Shown here in pieces: positions 11,785 through 27,000 of a stretch of DNA of 64,000 bases (its first letter is position 1; each line of letters begins with the position of its first letter). The notes beneath the pieces are model-generated. The model did no database searches. It was not told the DNA's origin and was given only the letters and a program-made list of their open reading frames with translations. This stretch comes from Bursaphelenchus xylophilus (taxonomy: Eukaryota > Nematoda > Chromadorea > Rhabditida > Aphelenchoididae): the NCBI GenBank assembly GCA_904066235.2, contig CAJFCV020000004.1:2232001-2296000 (forward strand). The letters run 5' to 3'. The position numbers and the translations under genes are program-made.

Positions 11785-12045
11785 TATGTAATTTATGCTT
11801 TCTTCAAATTGGTAATTCAATTTTTACTCCATTTTTTGAGGATTTTTATTGCGAGATTTTTGAATATCACCGCGAGTTTCACTTTTTTTAATGTTATAAC
11901 GTGATTTTCTAGGGTTTTTATAAATCAACTGAACTCACCAAAAATAATTCAACGATTTCACTGCAAACTTTCCTATGAAAAGCTTAACCCCCACCTAAAT
12001 TTACTTATTTATCCACGCACGGGTCAGTAACTAGTCGAAAACAAC

Positions 12046-15000
12046 ATGGGTACCACAGACAAATCTATAGCTTTATTACAATTCCGCAAGTCCTTTACGC
12101 ACATCCTGAAAGAAACGAATGGTCGGGTCGACGAGGCGACGTTGGCCAAAATCTTGCCAGATTTCAACAAATTGATGCACATTTACACACCTGATGATTT
12201 GGTTTCCCAGTTCAAAGAGAGCTCGGAGTTTCTACAAATTTTATCGGAGGTTTTGGTTCGGGAAATTCGAAAATTGGCGAACAATGAGAATATTGCGCAA
12301 GCTGCGTTGGCCGTGTATGGATTATTAAAAGCTCATCCGCCAGATGCGTTTGGATGGAGCATTGTAAAATCGATCAGCTTCTTGATCAGCAGGTATGATT
12401 GCGTCTGTCGATGCGACGGAAATCGAAAAACCGCAGAGCCAGGAACAGGATCGTTTCATCAACAGTGTTGTGTAACATTATAGAGATCTTGTAATATATT
12501 CGGAAATAACTACAGTCTGGACCTGATCCAAAGGCAAAAAAAGTGCCGTTTTGCATCCGGGAGTATCAAAAAATGTAGCAAAATACCCCCTCTCCAAGTG
12601 AAAAAACGCCGATTTCAAAAGATCGCTCTTTCTGTGAGGAATTTTTGAAAGCGGAGTTTTTTCACTTGGAAAGAGAGGTATTTTGCCACATTTTTGATAC
12701 TTCCCGGATGCAAAATGGTACTTTTTCGCCACTGGATCAGGTCCGTGACTGTAGTTATTCCCGAATAGATTGCAATATCTTAATAAAGTCACACAACACT
12801 GTTGATGAAACGATCTTGTTCCTGGCTTCGCGGTTTTCCGATTTCCGTCGCATTGAGATGAGATTCGAACTTTTTTGCCAAAGAAACTTCGAAATTGATG
12901 TGGCTTTTGCAACCACGATGATTTATTTGCCATTTGGAGTCTAGAGTGACATTTCAAATCATTTCCAGTGGCCAAATCCGTCTTCTTGACCCCATTTGCA
13001 AAGCCAGCCTTCCCAGCACACTTGTCAAGGTTTTCTACTTGTTTTTCGACCTCCCCAACGATGTAGATGCAGCTGAATTGGGGCATCGTCGACGTCTCTA
13101 CGACTCTCTGGTCGTGTTGATGTGCTCCCTCTGCGCGTACGATGCGGTGGCCGAAGAGCTGATCCAACGAGACGACATGGTCCTTCTGTTCCTCGGAGCC
13201 GCCTCAACCAGCCAACTGGACGAGCAAATTTGGCGAGACGCCAACTTCACCTTTATCTGCACCATTGTCCAAAGGGCCATGAATGATTCGGTGTTGAAGT
13301 ATATCCACACGAAAGGATGCATCTCTCATTATATGCAGCAATTGAGTGGACAGAAAATTGAGGACTCACAGATGTCGATTTTGTTGGCAAACATGTTGGA
13401 CTTGCTCAAAATTTCAGCGGAACATACGACTTTGTTGATCGAAGACTTTATTGTGCTGAATGGATTCGACGTAGTTGTCGAATTTTGTGTCAAGTAAGTG
13501 GGAATCGAAGTGAAATTGGGATTGACGAAATAGGAATGTAGAAGGGTTGGGTTTGTGTTTTATTCAAGTTGCAGTGGCGGACCTGATTCAGTGGCAAAAA
13601 CGTACCATTTTGCATCCAGGAAGCATCGAAAAATGTAGCAAAATGCCTCCCTCTCCAAGTTAAAAAACTCCGATTTTAAAAGCGCGCCCTTCAAAACGGA
13701 GTTTTTTAACTTGGAGAGGGAGGCATTTTGCCACATTTTTGATACTTCCCGGACGCAAAGTGGTGCGTTTTTTGCCGCTGGATCATGTCTGCCGCTGTAA
13801 AAGTGACGAAAACAATTTTTTTAAATGATTTCATTCAATTTTTAAAATGTTTCCGTTTTTCAGAGCCCCCTTGAACTACATCAAACCTCTGCTGGACGCC
13901 CTGGTCAGCCTAATCTCCTCCGGAAATCAGACCATCACCCTGACCAACCCTCAAACTCCCCTCTCATTCTATCCATTCCAACTTTCGTCGTCGTTGGCCC
14001 GCAGCGCCAACACCGTTCGGGTTCCCCAAGCCTTTCAAGCGTTGGAGAAATGCTTCTACGAAGGCTCGGAACCCCTCTGTTTACTGGTCCTGGACCATGT
14101 AGCCGGCATTCTCAAGTCAGAACCGATGAACTACTTCATCCTGGACAAGCAGTACCCATTGTACTTGTTTGTGGAGAGAATGAATGTCAAATCTTTTGAA
14201 GTGCAACGAAAAACGCTGACGATTGTGGAAAATGTCCTCCGGAATTTGAACTTCATCCCTTGCAAAGAGCTGACCTCCATCAATAACCATCTGAAAACGG
14301 CGGTGAAGGAGAATGATATCGAGAGAATCGAGCTGTACCAACATTTCTTATTTGGAATCATCTCGTCCAATGTCTACATCAAAGATGCGTTCAGGGAATT
14401 GCTCCATCTGGAAAGCTTTCTAAATATTTTCATGAAGAATGGTATTGGTAAGTTGAATTTTGTGTTTTGGGTTTTTGATTTTAGACAGTATTTGGATGGA
14501 CAAGTGAAAATATGAGCTTACATACCGCTGTTGTCATTTTTACAATCATTTTACTACTTTTTGACATCAAACTTTTAGTTTTGATCGAAAATTTCCTCAA
14601 GAATCAGGCCTAAATTCAAATGGCCATGGTTTATGCCCTAAGGGCATAATTTCAATTTTGTTCTAATATGGGGTTAACGGATATTCTATCTGCTTATATC
14701 TAAAATTTTATCATGATTGGACGTTTCTGGATTACCTTTGTGACCTTTCAAAGTTGAGATACCTGATTTATAATTTGCTGACAAGATTTTTTTGGGGCTG
14801 TAAAAATGAAGCTTCCAATTGTTAGATTTGCTCGAAATTTGCCTCTAATATGCTGAATCGAGTAAGGTTTTGCGGATTAAAAGTAATTTTCGGAATTTTC
14901 CCTCCGGGCATGCGATCTGGCGGTTTTCTTTTTAGTTAAAAACAAAAAAATTTTCTGTTTTTTGTGTATTTTTTGTAAAAAAAATTTCAATGGTGTCCTG

Positions 15001-18000
15001 AAATTTACCCATTTCAGCATTCGAATCTCTTACGGAACCCGAAAAACAATGTACACAGCGAGCATTGGACTTGTTGGTCACCACAACGAAAGGCAATGCC
15101 CTGAACGCCCAATTCGTCACGGAAAACATTGAAATCAAAGTCATCAAGGATGTTTTGTCCAGTAAAAGCGATGCTGCCGAAGACTTTCGGAACACAACTC
15201 ACGTTCTGATCAAGAATTTGCTCTTCTCCGCGAAGAATGAGCAACTGTTTTCGTCGTTGCTTCAGATTTTGTTCAGCGATCCCGGAAATTTGGATATGTG
15301 CATGGTGATCTTGAAGTAAGATGGGGTGTTGGGTATTTTTTGGAGGCTATTGGAAGGCGTCTTGGATTTTTTGAATGGGTTTGCACTGTGCGGAGACCAT
15401 TTTTTGACTGCCGGAGTTGGACGGTTGGGGAAAAAGACGATTGGGAAAAAGTACGACTGGGGAAAGAAAAGTATTATTTTTCTTCGATCAAAATGTTGAA
15501 AATACGATAATTGAGGGTGCTGATTTCGAAAATGACATCATTTTTGGTGTTTACTTTTTTCCTTAAGTAGTACTGTAATGTGGTAATTTTTTGAATTTTT
15601 TTCACAAATACTCGATTTAGGGGTTTTCGAGGGTGCTGATTTCGAAAATGACATTCATTTTTTTTGATCTTTACTTTTGTCTTTAAGTACTACTGTAAAG
15701 TAGTAATTTTTGATTTTTTTCACAAATACTTGATTTGGAGGGTTTCGACATTGCTGATTTCGAAAATCTTATTCATTTTTTTTTGATTTGAAAGCAGCAA
15801 CATCGAAACCCCCAAATCGAGGGATTTGTGAAAAAAATTCAAAGAATTACTACTTTACAGTACTACTTAACTAAAAAAGTAACAATCAGAAAAAATGAGC
15901 ATGATTTTCGAAATGAGCACCCTCTAAAACCCCTAAATCGAGTATTTATAAAAAAATTCAAAAAATTACTACTTTACAGTACTACCTAAGGAAAAAAGTA
16001 ACTGTCAAAAAAATTAATGTCATTTTCGAAATCAGCACCTTCGATTATCCCAATTTCGACACTTGCATCGAAAAAAGTAATACTTTTCGGTTTCCCCAAT
16101 CGTCCCAGTTCCTTTGACTGCACAGTGCAGTTTTTTTCATTTTCGCACAGTGCATATTTTTCAAAAGTTGGAAACGATGAAATTGATGGCTAAAATAATT
16201 TTTTAAATATTTTTCCAGACTGTTCTCATCAGTCCTGCTCGAAAGCCACAAAGTTCGCATCATGTTTCGCCGGAGCGGCGGCTACATCTGCCTCATGACA
16301 TTGCTCTTGCAACTGGAGGGATCCCTACAGTGCACCTTCGACAAAACCGCCATTTCCGACGACATCCGCACGGCGTTGACCTACATCTCAACCATCTTCA
16401 AAGTCCTCACAATCTCCATGAGATACGAGCCCTCGAACGCGAGGTATTTCCTCAACGAGGTCAAGGTGAACATAATCATTTCGATCCTGCGGACGTCGGG
16501 AGCGTTCTCCAAGACCGAGAAGATCATGTCGGGAAGAGAGGTGTGGTCCAAAATTACCTCTGGAATACTGCAAGAAAAGCTGGACACAGTTCATAAGATT
16601 TTTGCCGACGAAAATGTCCTAAACACCAAAATGGAGATGCCAATGGAAGTTTTCGCCGCCTTGTTTTTGATCAAACAATTGTTTGAATTGGGAATGGATG
16701 CGTTTGATAAGTAAGTAAAGGAGGTTTATTATCTGGGAAAACATAAACTTAGCATATTTTTACAAGAGTTTTGAGGTTTGCAGCAGAATTTATCTTATTT
16801 TAGGGGTTAAGGTGATTTTTTTTTCGAAAATTTTTAAAAATTGGTTTTTTATAAGGCTTTTTTAAGCTCTGCATGGGCTACAGAGATCTTGTGGATGATT
16901 TATTTTACATTCGTTGTTTGATTTTTTGCCTTTTTAAGCTAATTACAGACCTTATTTTACCCTAAAAGCCTAGAAATTGTAATTTTTTGAAATTTCTAAT
17001 ATTATACATAATTTAAATGAGCTAAATCTTATCCAAATACCTTCCCAAGATCATGCTATTTCCAGACAAACCAACGACATCCAATGGGCCGGACCGGATT
17101 GGCTTCGAACCGCCGAAAATATCGAGACCATCCCCCTAGTCACATGGTCAAGATCGGTGATCGTCCATCCCACCTCCGTCCTCTGTATCCTCCAACTTTT
17201 ACCCTCCATCGAAGCCCAACGAAACCGAGAATCCCACGAACTGGACGAATGGTCCGCTGTGGCCCAGTACTACACAGCATTATTGCTCAAAGCTCTGCTG
17301 CGACTGGAGAGAAACCAACAAATAATGTGCGACCACAACATGCCCAAGCATTTGCTGGACGTGGGAGAATATCTGTTCAAATTGGAGAAGCATCTACTGT
17401 TGCCACCATTCCACTACTTGTTTGAGAGATTGGCCTGTCAATCGATGCATCCAAGGGAATTGAGGCACTTTTTGCGGCTGGATAAACCATTGTGCTGCGT
17501 GAATTTGGATGATAAAGTGGATGAGGCGGAGGGAGAAGCCAATTCGCAGAGTGGAGGACCATTGCCGATCCATAGGTAAGTGTCTGAAGAATTAGGACAT
17601 TTTATACGATGAAAGATGTTTTGATTTTTTTTTGAAATTTATATCATATACAACGGTTTTTAAAAAAATATTGGGTCAAAAAAGTTATTGTTGGCGTTGT
17701 CCACGGGAATTTTTATTTTATATCCACATTTTAAATGGTGAAAAAATTCAATTTTGACTAGATATTTTTTGACATGTTTCATCGTATAAAATGGTTCGCT
17801 TTGTTGGGTAATACATAATTCGTCGTATAAAATGTCACCGTTTTGGTAAAATACGTTGTGTGGTTGTGATTCATGACATTTCTTGCAGAGTCAAAGCTTT
17901 GGTATCAATGTTAACACCCAGAAATCACGCCCTGGTCCATCCACCAGCCTTTGTCGAGTTCGACATGGCAATTGAAGGCTTTGCGGCTCTGTTTATCCCA

Positions 18001-21000
18001 TCGTTGGCTCACTCATCATCCATAAATTCATCAGCGTCCTCGACTCCAGAACGCCTATTCCCACCAATGAATGGTCTCACATTCATGGCGTGGCTGTATT
18101 TGGATGAAACGAACAAGGCCACATTACATCAGAGTACGGATGTGAATCAAGCCGGGTATTTCTCGAATATCATTCGACTGTTGACGATTGTAAGGAATGG
18201 TGATGGAGATATGGTCTATGCTGGACAGGTAAGAGAGCTGGGAATCGGAATTGGATGATTTATTTGATGGAGAGACATTTTATACGCTGAAATATGGCCA
18301 ATTCTTGATTTGGGGTTTTCATCGTATAAAATGTCACTTTTACAAAATTTGTGAATGTAACCGCAATTATGGGAGTTAATGGATTTAGTAATTTAGTTTA
18401 AGCTAGAAAGGTGACAATTTATACGATGAAAAATGCGAAATTTTTCTTTCTGGATTTTTTTCGTATAAAATGTCACCTTGATGAGAAAAGGAAAAATTTA
18501 AAAAATAAATTGCGATTAAAAGACTGATTATTCATTTTTAGACCCAAACCCAGCATCCCCGCGCATCAGCAAACAAGGAGACGCCAGCTTTAGAGAACCA
18601 TTTGACATGCCTGTACATTCATCTTGATGTGGCCGAAAAACAGCTTGTCGTGTGCACAGAAGAACACTCGATGCTCGACGAACTCCGTCGAGACTATGTC
18701 CCGCCGTCTCAGTCCGAAACCTGCGCCCGAATCTCCCTTCCAGAGCATGTTTGCGCCCTCAGGCAATGGACTCACGTCAGCGTTGTGTTGTCTCGAAGTC
18801 TCCTCAAGCCGAGCCAAATCGAAGTCTACGTTAATGGACGACTATTGGCATCGCAAAAGCTGAATTATATCCAACCAAATGTCGGCGGAGCTCAGGCGCA
18901 GATTGTGGACTCTCATTCTGTCCACGGATTCATTGGAACGCCTCCGTTCTTGAGGAGAGTCACCCCATTGAGATGGAGAGTTGCATCGACGTATTTGATA
19001 GAGGATGTACTGCCAAACGACGTGATTCGGAAAGCTTTTGCAGCCCAGCCACATTATGTCGGGAATTTCCAGGTAAAATGTTCGAAATTGTGATAAAGAA
19101 ATGTTTTTTTTTGAATTTTGATGAAATTTCAAATGAACTGAATATTTGAGCATGTGAGGTATATTTTTGGATAGAATTTTGTAGAAAACCGGGGTTTTTT
19201 GTGTGAAAAAGTTTAGAAAATTTAGAATTTGCTCCTAATTTTCATCAGGTCTCGGCTCAGAAAATTTTTTAAAATCTCTGCTGCGTTTGGAAAGTAGCAG
19301 CTAAAATTTTGAAGAAAATTTTGAAGTTATAGTTAGATTATACAGTGACGGACCTGATCCAGTGGCAAAAACGTACCATTTTGCATACGGGAAGTAGCAT
19401 AAAATGTGGCAAAATGCCTCCTCTCCAAGTTAAAAAAAGTCCGGTTTGAAGAGCGCGGCCTTTCCCTCAAAAAATGGGCGGGCGAGATTTTGAAATCAGA
19501 GTTTTTTCACTTGGAGAGAGAGGTGTTTTGCCACATTTTTGATACTTCCCGGATGCAAAATGATACGTTTTTTGCCACGGTATCAGATCCTCCACTGTAT
19601 AACCTAACTATAACAGATGTTAATTATTCAAAATTTTAGTTACTACTTTCCAAACACAGCGGAGATTTTTAAAAATTTTTGAAGACAAGCCCAGATGAAA
19701 ATTAGGGGCAAATTCTAAATTTCATAAACTTTTTTAGAAAAGAAACCCCGTTTTTTTACAAAATTCTATCCAAAAATATACCTCAAATAGTTCGCTACTG
19801 TAGATGAAAAATTAAAAAAAAATCTAGTAGAGTCTAAAAATTAGAAAATCGAATCCAAAATCTTTTCTATAACGTTTTAATGATTCATTTTTAGTCCCTC
19901 ACCGACCAAGCACCCCTCGTCCCGGAGGAAAAGATCCTCCTCTCACTCACTGCCGCCTCTCGCACCGAATTCACCCTCCAGGCATTCCGATCCATGTCCA
20001 GACGATTGGATACCGACCTTTGCGCATCTCTCATGGGCCTCTCTCCCAACGACAATTCAACGCCAGTCCGATTTCTTTGGAATTCGGCAAGACACGCCCC
20101 CGGCCCTCAACGAAGTCTCGGCGCAGCGGTTGTGGGGTACCTGGGGATGCGAACTTTCAGCCCCAGCCCGGTCTCGGCCCTTCTAGACTCAATCGGCGGC
20201 GCTGCGCCACTTTTGGGACTGATTGCCATGTGCACGGACTCTCAAGGCCTCTATGCATCATTGAAAGTACTCGTATCTGCCGTCCAAACCAACAAGGCCG
20301 TCGCCGAATCCATTGAACGCAACAGATTATACCAGACTCTGGCCGTTTTATTGGAGGAAAAGATTCATCTCGTCAATTCCCATATATTACACTTGATCTT
20401 GAGCTTGGCTGGAACGGTGGACCTACAAAAGGAGGTCACGGTAATCCCAAGTCAACAAACCTTTGAAGATTTGCTCTGTGACCTCGAGCTGTGGATGGGA
20501 GCCCCGGATGAAGTGAAGAAATTGCTGTTTGAACACTTCTACGAACTTGTTATTGAGTAAGCAAGGGGAATGGGTTTTTTTGAGAAAAAATTAATTTTTC
20601 GGGGGAAATTGAGAGAAGAGTAGTAAAATATGGAAGTTCAGGGTAATGACGGATTTTTTTATAGTTATTCTTTTTATGTTTATGTCGTATTTTACATTGA
20701 AATTTGAAAATTAACCAAAAAATTTTTGATTTTTTTGAAATTTTTTGAAACACTGGTAAATTTGTAGTGAGAAATAAAAATTTATTGATGTAAATTGCCG
20801 TAAGGGACTGTTTGATGTCTTTTTTGAATTTTTTTACGAAAAAATATTGTTTTAGATTCCAAATTTTAAAATTTTTTTAAGCGTATTTTACAATAAAACT
20901 TTCATTTTCAGTAGTCACCGAGACAATCTGGTCAAAGTCCGCGGCTCCACTCTCCTAAATCGCCTACTTTTATTGGTCGCAGAGAGCCCAAAAACGTTTG

Positions 21001-24000
21001 TTGTGAGAAATGACGTCATTTTTCGCCTAATTGGCGCAATTATTCAACCCCCATGCGACTCCGCATCCCTCCTGAGATTTGGCCAAGCATTAGTGTCCAC
21101 ACTACCAACACAATCGCTGAATTCGGGTGAGAAATCGATCGAAGCGCACTACCCGTTCCATATCGCGGAATTGGAGAGAATCCTGCTGACCCAATGTAAT
21201 CAAGTAAAAGAAGAGGAGAGCGATGAGAAAATGGACCCAACCCTGTACGCGATCTATGTGAGAAACAAACTGTTGAACATCTTGAACACAACTTTGGCGC
21301 ACACAAGTGGAACCGTCAACTCACAGTGAGTTTTTTATGTTGTAGTAGACATAAAGTTGGTTTTTGATGGATAACTTTAAATTTAGGGGTAAAATTGTGG
21401 GAGTAGAGGTGTTTTCAAGCTCTAGGGACATGTGGAGTTGTTTTGCGAGATTTTTGAGGGGTGGAGACATTTTATACGATGGAACATGGCTGGGAGTTTT
21501 GGATAGGTTTTGTCGTATAAAATGTCATCAAGTGGGGTTTTAGTAAATTTAAAGGTGGCATAGACGTTTTTGGGATATTTTGAAGCTAATACAAATCGTA
21601 TTTACCTCAGTTTTAACTAATTTTGACTTTTTTTCTTTCAGACTCTGCGAGAATGTTGTCCAAACTCTTGGCTTTGGTTGGATCATGGCACTGTGCGCCC
21701 CAGGAATCCACACCAACACCGTATATTTGGCGCTACGAACCCTTCTAACGGTTACAAAATACTCAACTCTCCTTCAAAAGTTCCGAGAAGGCTCCTCGAA
21801 TAATGGCTGGCTTCAAGACGCCGATTCTGTCCTTCGAAATCGAGCCGCGGTTCTGTTGGGCTTCTCGGTCTCCGCGCACGGCGGCGCTGTAGGCAGTCAT
21901 GTGGACGTGAATCCCGAACTCAGCTCCGTTTCTGGTCTGGCGGCTCTGGAACAGCTCATCTGCGCTCATGCCGACCAACCCTTCGCATATCTTACCGTAT
22001 TGGCATTACTTTTCAATCAACATGACGCCAATATCCAGCCGATCGAAGAATTCAACGTAGACCTTATCTGGAGCCATGTTTTCGCGCTCTCCACGAACAG
22101 CTCGGTTTACGACGCCATCGCCAAAGTGGAGTACTGCCCGGAAGCCCTGATCCCGCTGATTTCGATGCTCAGAGCCGGCCTGCATTACAGCAGTGAGGAT
22201 GGGAAACCAGTTGATGATAATCACTGGTCAAGATCCTATCCCATCATGGTCGTACAACTCCTGACCTTCTTGTATCAGAATCTCGAAAATTTCGTACCAC
22301 TCTGCCATAATGAAACATTTGTGATCAGTCTATTTACATCTTTGATCCCTCCGAGATCAGCCGCAAACACTCCCCAGTGCTCAACCCCGGTGTCGGCTCT
22401 CCCGCCGGCAAATCAAAGGTGCGCCAAGAGTGTCCTGGACTTGCTGGCTAACATACTGTTGAACGATTTGTGCCTGCAGTATGATGACTACAGGACCGAC
22501 TGGCTCTTCGACCATCTGGTGGATGTAAGTGGAATATTTTGAGGTTTTTTGAACGCTAACGCGATGTTTTGGTGCTAAAAAAGATTCAATTTTCTTTCAG
22601 AAGACAGTAGAAGGATGAAAATTTTTTCACGTGTTACATTTTATACGATGAAATGTTTAAAATTACATTTGAAAAAAATCAGAAAATTTATTTTTTTATC
22701 GTATAAAATGTCACCTTATGACATTTTTTTATTTAGTAGTGCCATTGAGCGTTATTCAAGACCTCACTTTTTTAAATCTGATTTTGAAAATTTTTGATTT
22801 TTTTTTTTTTTTTTGAGTATCGATAAGATTAAAGTCCAAAAAGATAGTAAGCCTGATTTTACAGTACCTGGAAGGCGGCGGAGCTATGCATTCATCTCAA
22901 AGCAGCCTATTTACCGAGCTGGTGAACACCTGCCTGGATCATTTCATGGCCTCGGACATGTTCTTTGCCAACTCCTCCCTCAACATTCCCAAATCGACGG
23001 AGGGTCGGCTCAATCCCAGCTCCGAACAGACCGCCATCAACGTCATACACTTCCTTTCACGTGTCATCGACTCGGTCTGGAACTGTTTGTACAGAGGGAA
23101 TCCGGTGAAAATTTTGAAATGCTTCCTCAAATTGCTGGCCGAAAGCCATACCGCCAACAAAGCGGCGGCTCAATTGGCCTGCACGGACGCTCATTTGAAC
23201 GCATTGTTCCGGATTGTTCTATATTTGCTGAGCAGACCCATTGATAATGTGGACAGTAAGTAATTTTTTTGGATTTTGAATTTTCTGCCAAATTTTGATT
23301 TTTTTGGCATTATGTTGCAAGGTGCCCAAAATGGTCTACATTGCGAAATTAGGGTATTTCTACTACGTATCGGTGATTCAGATCAATATTTGCGAGATAT
23401 AATTTTGAAGTTTTGATTTTCCCGGCAAATGAAATAAATCTTGGCATTATGTTGCAAGCCGCCGAAAATGGTCTACATTGCGAAATTAAGGTAGAGTACG
23501 CTGAATTCCACTACAAATCGATGTTCTGACCAATATTTTCGAGACTTGATTTTGAAAATTTAGTTTTCCGCCAAATGAAAGAAATCTTGGCATTGTGTTG
23601 CAAGGTTTAGAAAATTATTAAAAGTTGAAGAAATCGGGTAAAATACGGCACATTCAACTGCGTATCTATCAATAGGGTCAACATTTTTCACGTGGTTTCT
23701 TTAAATTTTGAATTTTCGAAAAATTTGCAAATTCTTGGCGTTGTGTTTTAAAAATTGATAAAATCAAAGAAAATTTTTGTATCTTCCAGCCCAAACCTCA
23801 GTGGTCGACACACTTGCCGAAATCATCAGAAATCAACACATTTTACTCTCGGCCAATAGCAACAACCCCCTATTCTACGGAGCCCTGGTTCACCTCGTTT
23901 TTATGCTCAGTGAGCCGCCAGATCTCCAATCATCCAACAAACACCTCGAAAGAGGCTCGGCCCAGGTCTCGGTCTGCGCCCAATCCGTCTGGGGAATCCT

Positions 24001-27000
24001 TTGGCAGCAGAAGAAACAGCTGCTGGAGGAGATTTTCAAACGAAACGTGGAACTTGACCTGTATTCGGCCAGAGCGGCGTGTGGCGAATCCGCCAACAGG
24101 TATTGGCTGCAGTTTGTGGACGTTCAAGCGCAAGGCAACGCAAATCTGGCCCCGCAAACGGCGTCGTTAACGTCGAGTGCGAGACAAGTGGGCGGGCAAT
24201 TGCAACATCAAATTCAGTCGAGATTGTCGAGAGTGGCAAGGTCAGGGTTCAAGAGATTGACCTCACGGAAGTCGATGTCACAGGAGAAACAGTTCTTTCA
24301 GGTATAAAAGGGGGATATGAAAGTTTGGCGGTCTCTTGAGCTTGTGGGAAAAGCCTGAATTCATGGAACTTTTAGCTTTCGTTTTGTCGCGATATTCAGC
24401 AATCTTTTCTATAGGGATAGTACGAGATATATGAGGAGAGGATCTGTTAGAAAGAAAAACGCCTTTTCCTTATGCTTTTAAAAATTTTGCCTGGGGAAAA
24501 TTGGTTTTTTTTGGAATTTTCTCGGTATGCCAATCCACCTTCCAACCAGTACAGTGAAGGGCGTGATCCAGTGGCAAAAACGTACCATTTTGCATCAGGG
24601 AAGTACCAAAAATTGTGGCAAAATGCCTCACTCTCCAATTGAAAAACTCCGTTTTAATGGGCGCGCCGATTTCCTCACAAAAAGACGCCTTTGAAATCGG
24701 GGTTTTTCACTTGGGGAAGGAGGTATTTTGCGGCATTTTTTGATACTTCCCGGAAGCAAAATGGTACGTTTTTCGCCACTGGATCAGGTCCGCCGGTGTA
24801 AAAATACGTCGAGTTGTTGGCATCGTCTGTGTTTTTGGCTCTACGAAATCCCAAAAAAAAAATCAAGTTTCTCCGGGCAAAAGTTTGTGAGAGTATAAGG
24901 AAAAGACGTTTTTCTTTCTGAAAGGTCTCATATTTCGTAGTGTCCCTGTAGAAAACATTGCTGAATAGTTGGAGGCGCCTGTAAGATCGGAGCTGTGATT
25001 TTTGGCGCTACGACATTTCGGGTCAGGGACAACTCGGGTCGCGACAACTCGGGTCAACGACACCTCGGGTCAACGACATTTCGGGTCAACGATGCCGTTT
25101 AATATTTTCGCTTCGGGACTGGGAAAAAAGAATTTTTTGGCAAATTTGAAAAATTTTTGAAATGTTTTCGCTTCGGGACTTGGAAAAAAGATTTTTTTGG
25201 TAAATTTGAACAAAATTTTTAAATTTTTTCGCTTTGGAACTTGGGAAAAAGAATTTTTTTGAGAGTTTGAACAAATTTTTAAAATGTTTTCGCTACGGGA
25301 CTGGGGAAAAAGAATTTTTTGAAGAATTAAGGTTTATTTTTTAATTTTTATAGGGAAATAGTGTATAAGCGACGAGCAAATAAGAAAATAGTATCCATTG
25401 TCTATGTTTTTAACTGGAAGCACGGGATTTAAACGCAGACAGTGCCAGAGAGTGGAGTAAGAAGATAGTCGTAATGATTGCACGCACATAACGATTTTCT
25501 TATTTGCTCCTCGCTTATAAACACTATTTTCCCAAAAAATTTTTAAAATAAACCTCAATTACCTCTAAAATAACTATTTACCTAAAAAATTAAAGAAATA
25601 ACATTCGTACCTTATGTAAAATAAAATTGTAACATTCAGAACAAAAAAAATCCTTTTCCCAATTCCCGAAGCGAAAAATTTTCAAAAATTTGTTCAAACT
25701 CTTCAAAAAATTCCTTTTTTCCAAGTCCCGAAGCAAAAAAATTTGAAAAATTTTTTAAATTCACCAAAAAATTCTTTTTTCCCAGTCTCGAAGCGAAAAT
25801 ATTAAACGGTATCGTTGACCCGAAATGTCGTTGACCCGAGGTGTCGTTGACCCGAAGTGTCGTTGACCCGAAGTGTCGTTGACCCGAGTTGTCGTTGACC
25901 CGAGTTGTCGCGACCCGAGTTGTCCCTGACCCGAAATGTCGGGACGCGTGATTTTTGGCAATTCATAAGTAGCCTATGCAGGTTCTTGTAATGGTGACGG
26001 TTTGCAATTTCTAGCCGGCCCAATTCCACTACGAGCGGCCAAAAGTCGAACCGGAGACCTTCCAAATGTGGATGAGAGTCCACGTCAGCCTATTAAAAGA
26101 GTTGATGAGGACCCAAAAACAACGCTACACAGAATGGCACACGCATGTTCGCAAATGGTGCATGCAGGATTGGCATCTAGCTGAAGCCGAGCTGACTCGA
26201 GAGCGAGGACTTTGGGGACCGGAAAAGAAGTCGGAGCTGGATAAATATCAGTTGGACACGACGGAAGGACCATGCCGAGTGAGGAAGAAGTTGCTGCCGG
26301 ACCCAACGTTCTATCAACGATATCCGTACAGACCGTATTTGGATTCGGTGGAATCGGTGAGTAGTAATACAGTGACGGACCTGGTCCAGTGGCAAAAAAC
26401 GAACCGTTTTGCATCCGGGAAGTATCAAAAAATGTGGCAAAATACCTCCCTCTCCAAGTGAAAAACTCCGTTTTGAAGGGCGCCCTCACAAAAGAGCGGG
26501 CGCGCTTTTGAAAACGAAGTTTTTTAGTTGGAAAGGGAGGTATTTTGCCGCATTTTTTAGCTACTTCCCGGATGCAAAGTGGTATAATTTGGCGAATATG
26601 ACTATGGCTTTTGACACGCATTTTTATTAACTAACAAGAGAAGATTATTTTTATGAAAAAATTAGCGAAACGCCAATTTTAACTAACAAAAAAACGCGCC
26701 AGTAAAAACGCCGGATAATTATGCATCAACCTAATATAATATTTGACTGACGAAGCGAATTTTAGAAGTCGGTCCGAGCCAAGTTCGCCATCTCCAAAGA
26801 CTCCAAACAATACTATGAACGAATGAAAAGCCGCCGTTTCCACACCATGGACGAACGAATTGTGGATCGCTCTCAACCCAACGCCACAGCTCCCCCGAAT
26901 CCAAATGGAACTGTTTATAATAACGAAAATATTGTGCTGGACCCAACCACCGAGCTCAACATCTCGATGATCAAACGGATGGTCACAAAAAATTTGCAAA